Positions 33,381 through 47,100 of a stretch of DNA of 64,000 bases are shown here, piece after piece; within the stretch, counting starts at the first letter, position 1, and every line of letters begins with the position of its first letter. A program made the translations under genes and the position numbers. The notes beneath the pieces are model-generated. The model did no database searches and had not been told where the DNA came from. It saw nothing but the letters and a program-made list of their open reading frames with translations. This stretch comes from Pelecanus crispus (taxonomy: Eukaryota > Chordata > Aves > Pelecaniformes > Pelecanidae): assembly GCF_030463565.1 (NCBI RefSeq), contig NC_134675.1, positions 12,111,862 through 12,175,861 of the forward strand. Reading direction: 5' to 3'.

Positions 33381-34754
33381 TCTCAGGAATTCCAGGCCGC
33401 AGCTTTTGTGTAGCGAGTTGGTCAGTTAAGCGCCCCTTAATTGTACCAGAAACTCCTACATGGCTGGAGCAGAGAGCGGCTCTGTTCTTATCAAGATTCA
33501 TATTATGGCTAACGAGGGGAACGAGAACAAACAGCTACCCCAGACAGCCTTGAAACAGGGTGGTATCATCCCTGCTGGAATTCCAACAACAAGCCGACCC
33601 GAATTGTGGCTCGGATGGAAATTTACTGGTGATTCAAGTCAATCATCTCACAATCCTATAAACGGCAGTCCCAGGTGAGGCCCTTTGAGCTCTCCCGGAC
33701 TGCCGCGGGCTGCACCAGCATCTCCCTCTGATCGAAATGTCTCTCAGAGTCAGCGAAAACTAGCAGACTCCGAAAGTCTGCTGCTGCCAGAACTCCATTG
33801 CTGGAGATCGACAATGGAGCCTGGGCTGCTGATATTCTTCACTTCTCACAACTCTACTCCCACCCGTTGAGAAATGCCAAGGCATTAGACGCGAGTATTT
33901 CGCTAAACTCGAGGGGAATTTTTAACAGGTATACTATTTTCATATATGCATTTATAGTTATAAGTGTGCATGCATGAAGCAATTTAAGTAGTTTTGTAGA
34001 TGTATGATTTAATTTTAAAAGGAGTTTTATATTGCTGTACTATCCTTATAGCATTACTCTCCTAAACCGTTGACCAAGTCTGAGACTAAGAGTGGGCCCA
34101 GCGGCACCTAGGCTCCTCTCTGAGAAGTTTAGAAAGCAAGGGGGTCCATTCTGAACCTCGTGACTCAACGGGAGGGCTTCCGTATCCCCTACATACAATT
34201 TCTCTTTCTCTCTCATATAATCCAATTTCCTTTATATACTTTTCCTATGTACTAGATATACATATATACATATACATACATTACCCTTATCCATATAAAC
34301 CGTTGACCAAGTCTGAGACTAGGACTAGACCTAGCCACACCTAGGCTCCTCTCTGAGAAGGAGTTTAGAAAGCAAGGGGGTCTAGTCTGAACCTCGTGAC
34401 TCAACGGGAGAGCCCCCTTTTCGCCCCCCCCCCCTTTTGCCTTTATTCCATATATACGCAATGCTTTTATGAATCATCTTAACTTGTTGTGATTTAATTC
34501 TCTTTTATGTGCTTCTATGTAGTAATAGAGTGAACCTTGCCATCTTGGAATCTGTAACTAAGTCACTGTTTTGATCAATTTTGTCTAATCACTTTATTAA
34601 TCATTGATGATTGAGTGCTATTGAAAATATTATAATCAAATTCTGCAATTCGCTACAAGTAAATTCTAACTGTTACTAAATCAAACTGTGTAAAGTCACT
34701 CATTCATAGTGAATTGACATAATCAGCAGGATTCACAGACCTGCATTTGTGACA
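33381..34754 (+). mobile_element. Solo LTR, family E copy 2, with internal duplication
   Basis: Colinear with the copy at 6,951-8,016, from the shared TCTCAGGAATTCC start to the GCATTTGTGACA end. A CCTATAAA motif lies near 33,654. It is about 300 bp longer because the 130-bp module occurs twice (about 34,063-34,193 and 34,298-34,425), separated by a pyrimidine and TATA-rich spacer. No retroviral genes are attached. Confidence 0.7.
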
Positions 34755-37200
34755 GGTGCAGATGGGCTCTTGCACATGGGTGCAGAGGAGGGGACTGCTG
34801 CAGGTCTGGCTCCAGGGCTCTGAGCAGGGCAAGCCTTTGGTCAGGGTGGGTTACTGTTGGCTGATCCTAACCAGAGCTGTGCTGCAAGGACCTGGTGCCA
34901 CAGGTGCTGGCGTGGAATAGAGGTGGGGGTGCAGCAAGCACCAGGCTTTCTGCATGGAAGTCCCCCTGCACCCCTTGCTGCCCTGCATGCAGCCTGGCCA
35001 CCCCATGGCCATGGTGTGCCCTGCTCCTTACAGGACACCCCCAGCCCCTGCACCTCTCCAGCACTGGCCCCTCTGGGCTGTTTGAAGGCTCTTGCCCCTG
35101 CTCTGCCTGGGTGATGCATCAGCCCCAGCAGGCAGGGAGATGTTTGTTAATACCTGAGCCTTCTCCCCATGAGAAGGGGAGGGTGTGGAGACCAGACAGA
35201 GAAGGGCAAAGAGGACACAGACCCCTTCCTCTCCCCGCTACAGCTCCACAGGAGCAGAGCACAGCCAGGAAGACCTCCTTCTTGCTCTTCCTCACCAGGG
35301 CTTGAGGAGCTTAATTCAGGGTTTGCTGCAGGCTCAGCCCGGCCTGGCTTTGCACCCAGCTGTCCTGAGTGTACCTGCCTGCACCACGGGAGGGATTTGG
35401 GGCACTAGGGACCTTTAGCCATGTCTCAGCTCAATGCTGCTGTGCCAGCTATGTGGAAATAGCACCGTAGAGTTACCAGCACTGATGAGAGAAGGGACTG
35501 TAAATCCTGCAGCAGCAATTTCCACAGTCAGGGCTGTCTCCAGGGCTTTAATTTATCTGTTACAACTTAACTGGATGTAAACTCAGTCATTTGCAAGCAG
35601 CAGGAGCCCTGAACAGGCAGTGGTCCTGAGCTTCTCTCTGCAAGATGCCTTGCCAGGGCTCCCCGTCTCTGCTGAGGTGCCTTGACCTTCAAGGGGCCAC
35701 TGCTCACGTGCACTCAAGGGAAAGGGAGAGGCAATGTTTGCTCTCCTTCTGGTCCCAGATGAGCTGGCTTTGCTCCTCTGAGTGGCTTCCTACACCACTG
35801 AGGAGCTGGAGGTCACCAGGATGTGGGCGCAGCAGCGTGCTCAGATCTCGGGTACTAGGGCTGAGCCCGGGCAGGCAGGGAAGGTACCCACTGCCATCTG
35901 AGCAGCTGCAGCTGGCCATCATGATGGAAAGGCAGAGCCTACAGCCTCCCATCCCCACACACAGATGCCATTCTCCCTTCTCCATGCACATCACAGGAAG
36001 CCCGTGAAGCTGCTCCTGTCATTCTGTTGGGCCATTATCAGCGGGACAGGCATGTGAGGCCCAGGAATGTGGCCTGTTGCAGAGCACAGTTCCCCATGGC
36101 CGCAGCAGCCTCCCTGGCACATGCCATCAATCACCCTGGCAGGCAGAGGCACCTGGCTGGAGCAGCACTGGCAAGTAAAAGGATGGTTCAGACCCTGCGA
36201 GATAGGGACTGGCAGAGCCCTGTCCCCAGGCTCTGCCTCCCCACATGCAGGAAACTTGCCCTGCACAGACCCACTCTCTTCTGTGGACCTGGAAGAGCAG
36301 AAATACCAGGCATTTCTAGGGGGGGGCAGGGGGCTGCTCCCATTATAAAGAAAACAGAGGCTCAGTTCCCCTGCTCTAGTCCACAGGGTTATTCTCCCCT
36401 CCTGGGACAAGGAAGAAAACCCAGGGCTCCTGGTCCCTGGTGTCTACACTGTGTTTGGTGGCTCCTGGAGCCAAACACTGGCCAAAAAATGCCATGCCAG
36501 GACATACTCCATGTGGCTGCTTTTCCCAGCAGGGAAAGCAGCTAGAGCTGTGCAGGACATGTGGAGCCAGCCTTACCACACAGGGAAACAGCTGGAGCAA
36601 AGCAGTCACGGGGTGACTGCAGCGGCAGGACAGCGCATGAGGGTTGTGGCAGTGCCCGGGGAGGTGGCTGGGGCAAGGCTGGGCTGACACAGGCAGGTGG
36701 ATGCCAAGGACAGCAGCAGCGAAATGTGTGGGACAGAGCAAGGGCAGATCCAGCTGCAGGGAGTCCCTGGGCAGGAAGGACAGGACAGATCAGCCTCGGA
36801 GCAGGGAAAAGTCCTGGGGGGGATCAGGAAGCAGGAGGAAACTGGGGAGAAGTGGGAAATTCCAGGAAAGGGAGAAACACAAAGGGGTACAGGAGGCACT
36901 GGGCGTACTGTCACTGACAGACTGTACTTTCCTGCTCCTCCAGAGGACAGACCCCCACAGCCCCCAGGGACACCGTCTAGGCAGGGGTGGGTGCATGAGG
37001 AGAAGCAGAGCCCCACATCCACAGCATCCATCCTGGTGATGGCTGTGAGGAGATCCGAGCCTGTACCAATGGGGCCCATCCTGGCAGCAGCTGGTTGTAT
37101 GGGGGACCTGGGCCCATGACCCCATATGAGGTGGGGCTGGATATATGGGGAGATCAGATCCCCATGCACTTGGCCCATCCACTCAGGAACTGGGTGCTAT
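34755..37200. other. Intergenic DNA upstream of TESK1
   Basis: GC-rich DNA without a recognisable exon or transposon. Many open frames overlap on both strands, typical of this composition. Confidence 0.45.
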
Positions 37201-37209
37201 GGGGAGAAA

Positions 37210-37310
37210 GAGAGTCCCACATCTACAAGGTGCGTCCAGGCAGGGCCCAGAGGAGAAAGGGAATCCCACATCTACAAGGTGCATCCGGGCAGGGCCCAGA
37301 GTAGGGGAGG
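37210..37310. repeat. Two-copy 49-bp tandem repeat
   Basis: Two units beginning TCCCACATCTACAAGGTGC (first bases at 37,215 and 37,264) are about 95% alike. They lie roughly 330 bp upstream of the TESK1 start codon, at the edge of the CpG-rich region. Confidence 0.7.
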
Positions 37311-37429
37311 TTCAGAGCACTGTGTCCATAGGGTCTGTCCAAGCCATGCATGGGGAGCTCAGGGTCCCATAGTCCATGCAGGCGTGCACAGAGATGGCAG
37401 CTCGGCACCCACGGACCCTCCACAGGGGC

Positions 37430-38170
37430 CGGGGCTGGTGCATGCGGACATCAGGGCGTGCGAGATCCCCGCTGCCCGCCGGTGCGGGGGGACTCCGGCA
37501 GGGCTCGGCGGTGGTGGGTCCCAAGGAGTTAAGGGCTGTCCCCGCCCGGCTCCGCCCCGCCGAGCCGTCCGCCCCGCGCCGCTGTCGCTGCCGCTAGCAA
37601 CTCCCGGGGGGGGGGCGGGGCGGCGGCGCCCCGGCCGGGGATGGCGCTGGGTGCGCTCGGCGGGACCGACATGGAGTGGGAGAAGATGCCGCGGTGGCCC
37701 GGAGAGGGAGAGGGGGAGGCGGCGGGGCACTGGGCGGGCTGCGGGCGACTGCGGCCCTCCTCGTACCGGGCGCTGCGCAGCGCTGTCTCCACCCTGGCGC
37801 GCATCGACGACTTCTACTGCGAGAAGATCGGGGCCGGCTTCTTCTCCGAGGTCTTCAAGGTGTGCGGGGCGGGAGCGGCGGTGGCGGTCACCGAGGCATC
37901 CCGGCGGGTTTGGGCATCCTCCGGGGACCGCGTCTCCCACGCAGCCCTGGCCAGGCCCTCGGTGGAGTGCGGGGGTGGTCTGGGTCCCCAGCCCCGGCAG
38001 CTGGGCAAGGTCGGGGGGGGGGGGGGCGAGGAGGTGCCGTCCCCGCCGGGGGTGTTGTTCCTCCATCCCTCCGTGCAGGGGGAGGGGAGCGCCGGCTCTG
38101 TTTACAGCCCGGGAAGGCTGAGCGCTCCGAAGCGCTGCGTGGGTCGCAGCGGGGCCGCGTGAGGGGCCGG
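37430..38170 (+). promoter_or_regulatory. TESK1: CpG island and promoter region of TESK1
   Basis: CpG dinucleotides and GC content rise sharply from about 37,430 and cover exon 1 and the start of intron 1. GC-box-like runs (GGGGCGGGGCGG) lie at 37,610-37,625, just before the ATG. There is no TATA box. This is the usual layout of a broadly expressed vertebrate promoter. Confidence 0.7.
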
Positions 38171-41100
38171 GGCGCCGGTAGGGTGGCAGGCAGCCCAGCC
38201 CCGGGGACCCCTGTCAAAAGCCTGGAGCCCCGACCCTGCCAGGCCCAGGGTGTGCCTGTGAGCAGGGGATGCAGGCAGTGTTTGCAGCCGGTCCGAGGTA
38301 GTTTCCAGCGTTGCTGGGCCTGCTCCAACCTGCGCTGGGCAGGTAGATGTGTGGGGCACCTCACGAGAGCCTCCCGAAGGTGACCGGGTGTGAGAGGGGT
38401 GTGATGCTGTAGAGCAGCGTGGGGGCAGGCCCCCAGCTGGGACCCCAGAGGTGCCTTTGTCCCCTGTCCTCTCTGGGACTGTCAGAGCAGGGATGCCCGT
38501 GTGTGGCCTGCACCCTGGTTAGGGGTGCATGGGTGCTGGTGGGGAGCTCAGAGTCCTGACAGTGCAGCAGAGGTGCGTGGTGGTGGTACCCCGTCAGCCC
38601 ACACGTTACTGCTGGGGTGCGAGGGGCTGTGCCCTGCCCCGCTGCCACAGCTGCCTCTCCCTGTCCAAGGGGAGGTGTGTGCACATGTTGTTTTCGGCCT
38701 TGGCATCGCTCAAGGCGCCGCAAACCATCGGGCAAGTATTGCCCTTAAGCCGTGCTTCTAGTGGCTTTGTCCCCCTCAAAGAGCAGCTTTGGGTTAGGCA
38801 GGACCCCCACAGTCGCTGAGGTCCCAGGCAGCTCAGGCAGGTCCCTGTGCTGTGTCCCCTGTGTGGGACCATGCTCCCATGTGCAGCACAGCTGCAGCCG
38901 TGTCCCGGCAGGAACCTGGAGTCCCTTCCCAGCCCTGGTGCTGTTCCCCACTCAGCAAGGACACCCCGAAACCTGGCTCCTCTGCAGCTGTGGGAGACGT
39001 GTCCTGCGAGGGGCCATGGCAGGCGTGCAGAGGGGTCCCTCTCCGTGCTCCCTCCTGCCCCTGCGGATCCATGGCCTCTCTGCTGGCCAGTTTCCTGCTA
39101 TTGATCTCTGGCTTGGAGTGCGCAGCAGCACCTTGGAGCAGAGGGAGGCATTTAATAATGTCAGGCATGGATACAGCTCTTTAATAATGGATGCTCCCGT
39201 GTCTTGGCCAGGCGGTCTCTCCTTGCCTCCTCACTGTTTCTGCTTCCCCAGGCCCTGCAGGAGCCACAAAATGTTCCTTCTCCCACCCATTGTTCATGTT
39301 CTTGCGGGGCCACTTGCATATAGGATTTGGGGGGGCAGCGGAGCTTGGGGGTGGGAACAGGATCAGGCGGCAGTAGCTGACGTGTGTGCATGCCGGAGAG
39401 GAGGCAGGGGCAGGAGGGGGCCAGATGGGGCTTTGTGCTCATGTGGTGGGTTGAGTCCAAGATCTCAGCAGGATGGTGGGGCAGACCTGGGATCTGAGCT
39501 GGGGTTTGGCTGTCTGAGTTTGCGAGGAGGATGTAGCTTGTCGGGGCAGTGCAGGACCTGTTTTTCTCCCACCTCCCTTGTTCCTGCTGTGCTTTCCATG
39601 GCCATGGGCACTTGCTGCTCCCTCCTCCGTGTGGCTGCTGGGTCCTGCCTCATTCCAGCCTTAGTGGGCATGGGGGACGGGGAGGGGACCTGGACATCTG
39701 TGTCCCTACCCAGGTAGCTCAGCTCTGGTGTGCAGCCAAGCCAGGGCCAGGCGGGGTGCTGGGGTACCGGCACGGGCATCTGACTGTGTTCCCAGTTGTC
39801 ATGGTTTAGCCCCAGCCAGCAACTAAGCACCACACAGCCGCTCGCTCACTACCCCTACCCCGGTGGGATGGGGGAGAGAATCAGAGGAGTAAGAGTGAGA
39901 AAAACTCCTGGGTTGAGATAAGAACAGTTTAATAATTGAAATGAAGTAAAATAGTAATGATAATAATAACAATATAATAATAATAATAATACACAAAGCA
40001 AGTGATGCACAATGCAGTTGCTCACTACCTGCCGACCGATACCCAGACAGTTCCCAAGCAGCAATCGCTGCTCCCCAGCCAACCCCCCCGCAGTTTATAT
40101 ACTGAGCATGACGCCATATGGTATGGAATAGCCCTTTGGTCAGTTTGGATCAACTATTCTGGCTGTGCCCCCTCCCAGTTTCTTGTGCACCTGGCAGAGC
40201 ATGGGAAGCTGAAAAGTCCTTGACTGGCATAAGCAGTACTCAGCAACAACTAAAACATCAGTGTGTTATCAACATTCTTCTACTAAATCCAAAACACAGC
40301 ACTATGCCTGCTACTAGGAAGAAAATTAACTCTATCCCAGCCAAAACCAGGACACCAGTGTTAAAGCCAAAGGGCTCAGTGTCTGAGCCCTGGTGTCCCA
40401 AGCTCGCCCCTGGGTTGAACCTTAGCCTGCTCCAGCCAAGCACTTCTCTTGGGAAGGCTGTCCGGAGCAGATGGGAGACACCAGTGATGGAAAGCTGCCC
40501 TTTTCCACAGGGGTTGTTCCCTGCCAGTCCCCCACTGTGCTGTAGAGCTGGGTTGTTTCCCTCTGGAGCAGCTGGTTCCCATTGCCTTTTCCTGCGCAAC
40601 TTCAGAGGTGCCAGGTCCACCTGTTTTATCGGGTACACGGACACCGCAGCGAGCTGCCTCTCCATCTCCGATAGACTGAACAGATTGAGCTGGGTGTGTT
40701 TGTGCCAGTCATTTTCTCTAGCCCTTAAACTGCTTTTTTGTCTTTTTCCCAAATCCCTCTCTTACTTTTCTGTGTGCAGTCTGCAGCAGACGTGGGACCT
40801 GCAGGCAGTATCCTGGCTTCACTCTCCCAGGGGCGATATCCAGAGGTCTTCGCTTATCCAGCTCTGCCCCTTATGCCCCGCTGTGGCACATCCTCCCAGA
40901 GATGCTGCTTCCCAGGGCACAGCCCTTCAGTGTGCTCAGCCCAGCACCCCATTTCCATGGTGCCAGGGTGGGATTAGCAGCTCCCTGGGCTGCTGCCCAC
41001 CCATCTCTGCTTGCTTCCTCACCAGCCTTTGAGATTTTGCATTTACTCCCAATTTACCAGTGCAACTAATGACACAACTTCCTCCCTCTTTTCTGCTGCC

Positions 41101-44100
41101 CTTCATCAGTGGACCTTGCCTTATTTTACAAAGGAGGGTGGAGCAGCATGACACAGACAGCACGAATGGGGAAACTAAGGTAGTCAGGGAGGAAGTGAAT
41201 TTGCTGAGGTCAGCCAGCCGCGGAGAGGCCGGGAGCAGCCCCTGGCCCTGCTGTCACCACTTGGGAGCCCTGGGCACTGGGAACATATTATGCTGACTAG
41301 CCTGGGACCCACTGGCACCTCTCCTGCGCTGTTGTGGGGTATGCTCTGGGCTTGCTGGTGAGGGCTGGCAATGCTCCGCCACCACGGTGCGACACCAGCA
41401 CTGCCCTGGCTCCTGCTGTGCCTGCGGTGTCACTCCTGAGAACATGGGAGGCGAGGGCTACTGATGCTCAAGCATTCATCGGGAGCAGGTGCTGCATGCC
41501 CTGCTCCTTTCGCTTCCCTGGAGGAAGTCTGTCTTGACCGATTCTGCTTTTTCTGTGATGAGCAGGTTTTCCAGTCCCACCTAGTAAAAGACCTGTTGCG
41601 CTACTGGGATTCCCGCGAGCTCAGACGCAGACATTGTGGGCGGCTCTGGGACTACCAGTGGCATTGCTAGCTCCCTTACCTGCCCACCTGTCTTTCCCCG
41701 CTGGGCTCCCCAGGGGTGAACATGCACTGAGTGGGGCGATATGTGAGCCTGGCCCTGGTGCAGGGGGGGCTGGCTGCTGAGACCCCTGGGTTGGGGGGGT
41801 GGCGGGCAGGGGCTTTGCCCTGTGTCTAGACGGGAGCGCGAGCTGTGGGAGCGTGGGCTGCGGGGAGGGAGCAGGCTGTCTGCTCGCTCTGATTAGCATG
41901 CTCTTTAAATAAGACTCTAATTTCCGCTGTTAGAAGAGCTCAGATCCCTTGTGCCCAGTCTGGGGCCGCAGCCAGCCCCGTCCATCCCCCAGCCCCACAT
42001 GCTGGCAACAGATGGGATGGGGACCAACACGCCATGGCACCCTGGCTCCACTGTGGTACCCCCACGAGGCACCCGACAGAGGGTCTGTGCAGGGTGCTGG
42101 GGGGCATCGGTGACAGGTGAGGGCTTGCTTGGCTCCTGGGTGGGAGCCGGTGGCTTTGCCCCCCCCCCCCCCCGCACCCCGGCATGGCTGCCTGGCTGAA
42201 CTCAGCTCCAGGGAATGCGCTGGAATTCCTGGGCACCATGCCAGAGTGTGGAGAGGCGAGGGGGAATGCGGTCCTGCCCGGGGAGGCTCTGCTGCCCGTT
42301 CCCTTCCCCAGACAGCAGCAGGGAAGGAAACCCCCTTAGCACGGGGCTGTGTCCCACCTGGGGTCATGGCTTGCTCCCTCCTCTGCTACATCTGCTTCTG
42401 GAGGAAGCACCCTGGGCTGGTGCTAGCACCTGGCCTGGGTAAACTGGCCAGTGCATGTGGGAGGCGGCAGAGAGCCCAGGGGAGCGTAACCCCTTCCCTG
42501 CCAGCCCGAGCAGGGACTGGCCTTGAGCAGCAGAGTGTGCAGGGGAGATGGTAAGATGGGGCCTCACAAACAAGCTCAGGGCGCTGGACGCCCTCGAGGA
42601 GGCCATGCCCTGTGTGCGTGGGGCTGGGGCTGTCCTGGGAGCCCCTGGAGCCCTCCCTGCCCCTGAGGACAGAGTCCTGGAGCAGGGTGCCAGGGCAGCG
42701 CTGTGCTGGCCAGGGGCTCCTGGGGTCCCTGGGAGAAATCCCAGGGAAGGGGCTTTCACCTGACCTTCCCTCCCCCAGGCTGCCTCTCCTCCAGGATTAA
42801 GGCGTTAGACGACGTACATCTCCTTGCAATGGCAGGAGGCTTATTAAAGAGGAATTAAGCCACGGGCGCATCCCAGCTACGTGGGGCTGAGCTGATGCCT
42901 GCTGGGGGCTGTTCCCTGATGCAGGGATACTGCTGCTGGCAGGGACCCGGCCAGCCCCACCATGCATGGCCACCAAGTGCCAGCACTGTGCGTGCTGCCC
43001 AGCATCCCTGGGGCGCGGGGGTGTGGGGTGAGCCAGGGGCTGGCACCAGCACAGCAGCTTCAACCAGCATTGACTAAAAAGGAGAAGAGCGGGGAGCTGA
43101 CAGCAGCGTTGAGGAATGTCTGTGCCTCCATGCACGGCTCAATGTGTGCCAGGGGGCAGCTGGGACCCGCCAGGGTGTCTTCCTCCCCCAATTGCTGCTC
43201 CCGGGGGGTCCCATCCCACCACCAGCACCCACTCAGGAGGGGACCCCCAGCGCCGGCTCAGCCCGCTGGCGCGGTGCTGGGGCGGGGGATCCCATGTCCA
43301 TCCCTCGCCCCACACGTGCCAGGGGCTGCCGGAGGACAGGGGTGTCTGTGCTTGGCCGCGCTCCCAGCTGCTGTTCCTGGTGGGGGAACAGGCCCCCAGC
43401 TTGCATGACAGTGTCGGGCTGGGGACAGCTAAATATACGGCCTCATCCGAGCGCCATGCCCCACGGGGCTGGGGTCATGCGCCAGGACATCATTGGCAAC
43501 CCCCGGGCTTGGTTCAGGGGTGATGTGCCCCCTCTGTCCTCCACCCCATGCTGGTGGGGTCTGTCTGGGTGGTACTGACCTGAAAAAGCCTTCCCTGGTG
43601 CGCCCCAATCCTGCACCTGCCTGTCCTTGCAGCGGGGTTGGGTGTCACGGCTTGCAGGAGCTGCCATTGCTTCTCCAGGAAGGCTGGGCAGTGTAGTGTG
43701 GTGGAGGGAGCAAAACAAGCAGGATGCCCCAGGGAGGATGGGGTTGTGCATCATTGGCATTGGGTGTCCTTGGGGTGCTGCTGTGATGGGAGAGCCCCCC
43801 TTAACCCTAGCAGTCCCTGAGGTGCCCCATGCCTCGGGTGTGTGGGGTGCTTAGCTCCAACCTCTAGGGCTGGGGGTGGGCACCAGGTGCAGTCTGGCAT
43901 CTGGGGGGGGGCTGTGGAGACACATGGGGCTCAGCCACCCCTGTACCCCCCCTCCAGGTGCAGCACCGCCAGTCTGGGCAGATCATGGTGCTGAAGATGA
44001 ACAAGCTGACCAGCAACCGGAGCAACATGCTGCGGGAGGTGCAGCTGATGAATCGCCTCTCGCACCCCAACATCCTCAGGTAGGACCTGCTCCCCCACTG

Positions 44101-47100
44101 TCATCCCCAGTCAGAGCTGCTACCAGGGCTGGGCAAGCTCCTGGGGCTGAGCCCCGCCACAGCCATCCTCAGGTCCCCCTCTGTCTCACAGGTTCATGGG
44201 GGTGTGCGTGCACCAGGGACAGCTGCACGCGCTGACAGAGGTGAGAGTGGGGCGACAGCCACGAGTCTCAGGGTTCCTGCAGGCAGGGCCTGGGGAGGGG
44301 ACAGCAATGGCTATGGGGACACTTTCTTGGCCAGTGGCACATGTGCAGGGCAAGGTCTGCTGGGGGGCTGTGCCGTGGGGTGATTGGAGGATGTGTTGGG
44401 GTGAGAGATGGGGATCCAGCTTTATGGGAGGGAGGAGGGGGTGCAGTGATGCAACGGCCCGGCTCTTCCCATCAGTACATCAATGGTGGGAACCTGGAGC
44501 AGCTGCTGGACAGCCCTGTGCCCCTCTCCTGGTCCATGCGTGTCAAGCTGGCCCTCGACATCGCTCGTGGCCTGCACTACCTGCACTCCAAGGGCATCTT
44601 CCACCGCGACCTCACCTCCAAGGTACAGGGCATTCCACTGCCCTCTTTGTCCTGTACCCATGTTGCTTCCCGGGCACAGCTGGCCAGGGAGCAGGAGGCT
44701 GTGCTGTGCCCAGGGCATCCCAGGAGCAGTAGCTGGCAAGGCAGGGCTGGCGCAGGCGGTGTGACAGGAGTCCTCCTGTGCCCTCAGAACTGCTTGGTGC
44801 GCTGCGAGGCCAACGGCTACACGGCTGTGGTGGGTGACTTCGGCTTGGCGGAGAAGATCCCCACCTACAGGTGCATGGGCAGCATCCACCCATCCATCCC
44901 CGTCCTTGGAGTAGGAGGTTTACAGCCCACTTGGAGTAGGAGCTGGGGAGGGATGGACATTTGGGGTGTAGCTAGAAGGGCAGGGATGGGGGATGGTGGG
45001 TGTGGTCCCCATCAGTGGGGACTCATTGGACAGATGTACACATTTGGGGCTGGCTAGGAGGGGATGGAGAAGGAGATGGTGTGGGTGGGGAGACATGAGT
45101 TCGTAGGGTACATGGAAGAGGGTTGGCCCAGGAAGGGAGATGGAGATGGTGATTCAGGCTGCCCCAGCAGGAGGATGGGAGGTGGGACAGGGGCAGGTGC
45201 CTGCAGGCGGCCCCTGACGTCCTGCCATGTCCCCCAGTGAGGGCAGCGAGAAGGAGCCGCTGGCCGTGGTGGGCTCCCCGTACTGGATGGCGCCTGAGGT
45301 GCTGCGAGGGGAGATCTACAACGAGAAGGTGATGTACCATGGCTGCTGTGTGCGGGGCTTTATCCAGGCTTGCGCCGCTGGCGGTTTGCAGGATTTGCAG
45401 CCCTGGGTGCAGTCAGGCACACGGAGGGAAGGAACTGGGCATTCCTCAGGAGCAAGGTGGCAGGGCCCCCGGTGTGGCTCCGCAGGGAGGAGGGGGGCTA
45501 TGGGTTTACAGAAGGGTGGGCACGTAGCCTCGGGGCTGCAGGGCCCCCCTCCAGTGACTCCCTGCTCTCTGCAGGCCGATGTGTTCGCGTACGGCATCAT
45601 CCTGTGCGAGACCATTGCTCGCGTCCCCGCTGACCCCGACTACCTGCCCCGCACCGAGGTGACTCCCTGGGACGGGGAGGGAGGGCAGCAGGCAGCAGCA
45701 CCACGGCTGAGGCCGCTTCACCAAATTAGGGGGACCATCCTCCTGTGCGGGGCAGAGCCCCATGTGCAGGAGCTGCCCCACGTCTCGGGGCAGGGGTGCT
45801 GTGTCCCAAATGTCTCCTGGCGGCAGGTGCTGCTGCCTGGGGAGGGATGCTCTCTGATGATAACTTGTCCTTGGAGCCCAGAGTCAGCCCAGGTGGGAGA
45901 AGGGGACAGCTGAATTCAGGCAGAGAGTAGGAGGGATCCGTGTCCCAGCATCCCCCAGCCTTGACCCAACTTGGGGTGCTGCCAGGTCTGCAGGGTGACA
46001 TGCAGTCAGTGCAGCGGGTGGGGGAGGCCAGGACACCCTGGGTCCCCTGGGCTATGTGGTGCGCCGGGGGACCCATCCTCACTCTTCCTCCTTTCCCTGG
46101 CACAGGATTTTGGCCTGGACGTCACCACTTTCCGCACCATGGTGGGAACTGACTGCCCAGCGGCCTTCCTCCAGCTTGCTTTCCGCTGCTGCAATGTGAG
46201 CCTCCCATCTCTGCTGCCAGGGCAGCCAGGCAGGACAGGCAGCCTTGCCTGCACAGGGGGAGAGGCAGGGAGCTGCCTTTGCTGGGCAGGGCGCCCTGGG
46301 GTGCTGGGGGGGGCTACAGACCTCACAGGGAACCCCTCCTGCCCACAGATGGAGCCCACCTCCCGCCCCTCATTCCTGGAAATCATGCAGTGCCTGGAGG
46401 GCATCCTGCAGCACCAGCTGGGCACCAAGGGCACTGGGGCCACCCTCTTCGGCAGTGGGGAGAGCCTGCCCGCACCTGGGACAGCGGCTGCGCTCAATGG
46501 TACGTGGGTACCCCAATACCATAGGGTATATACCAAGGCCATAGGGGTGTGCAAGGAGGGGGGCTGTGGGGTGTCCCATCCTACCCCAGCAGCCATCAGG
46601 AAAGGAGACAGGGGTTGCACGAGGTCTGCAGGATGGAGCCAATTGCTGTTTCCCCCCCTGGGGTGCGTCCCTGGGTTGTTGGGTGCCCAGCACCCCGTGG
46701 CACCCTGTGCCAGTAGCTGCTGGCTGCTGGTGACCCACTCCTGTGCCTGTGCCCAGGGGTAGCCAGGAGGGCAGCCAGCCACTCTGAGCAGTTGCCCCTG
46801 CGCGAGCTGGGGACACAGCACCTGCAGTTGGACCAGTGCCTGTCCCGCAGCCAGTCTGACATGTTCCCCCCCAAATTGCCCACCCTACTGCGGCTGCTGG
46901 AGCCTTACGGTGGGGCCAGGACCAAGGAGCCACTGCCCCGCGTCAACCCCTTCTCCCAGCGCGAGGACCTGAAGGGAGGGAGGATCAAGCTCTTCGACAC
47001 GCCAAGCAAGTTGGTCATCTCACTCACCTTTGACCTGCCGCCCCCCGCCCTGCTCCAGCTCAGCACCCCTGTGACACCCGAGCCCACTGTGGAGGTGCAG

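Noticed and set aside
25741-37200. Exons of CIMIP2B (FAM166B) or RUSC2, expected upstream of TESK1
   Set aside because: No segment on either strand resembled their conserved domains, so synteny alone was not enough to call them.
37126-38121. 331-codon open frame on + across the TESK1 promoter
   Set aside because: It runs through the CpG island and overlaps exon 1 in another frame. The composition is Arg/Gly/Pro-rich as expected for CpG-dense DNA, with no domain.
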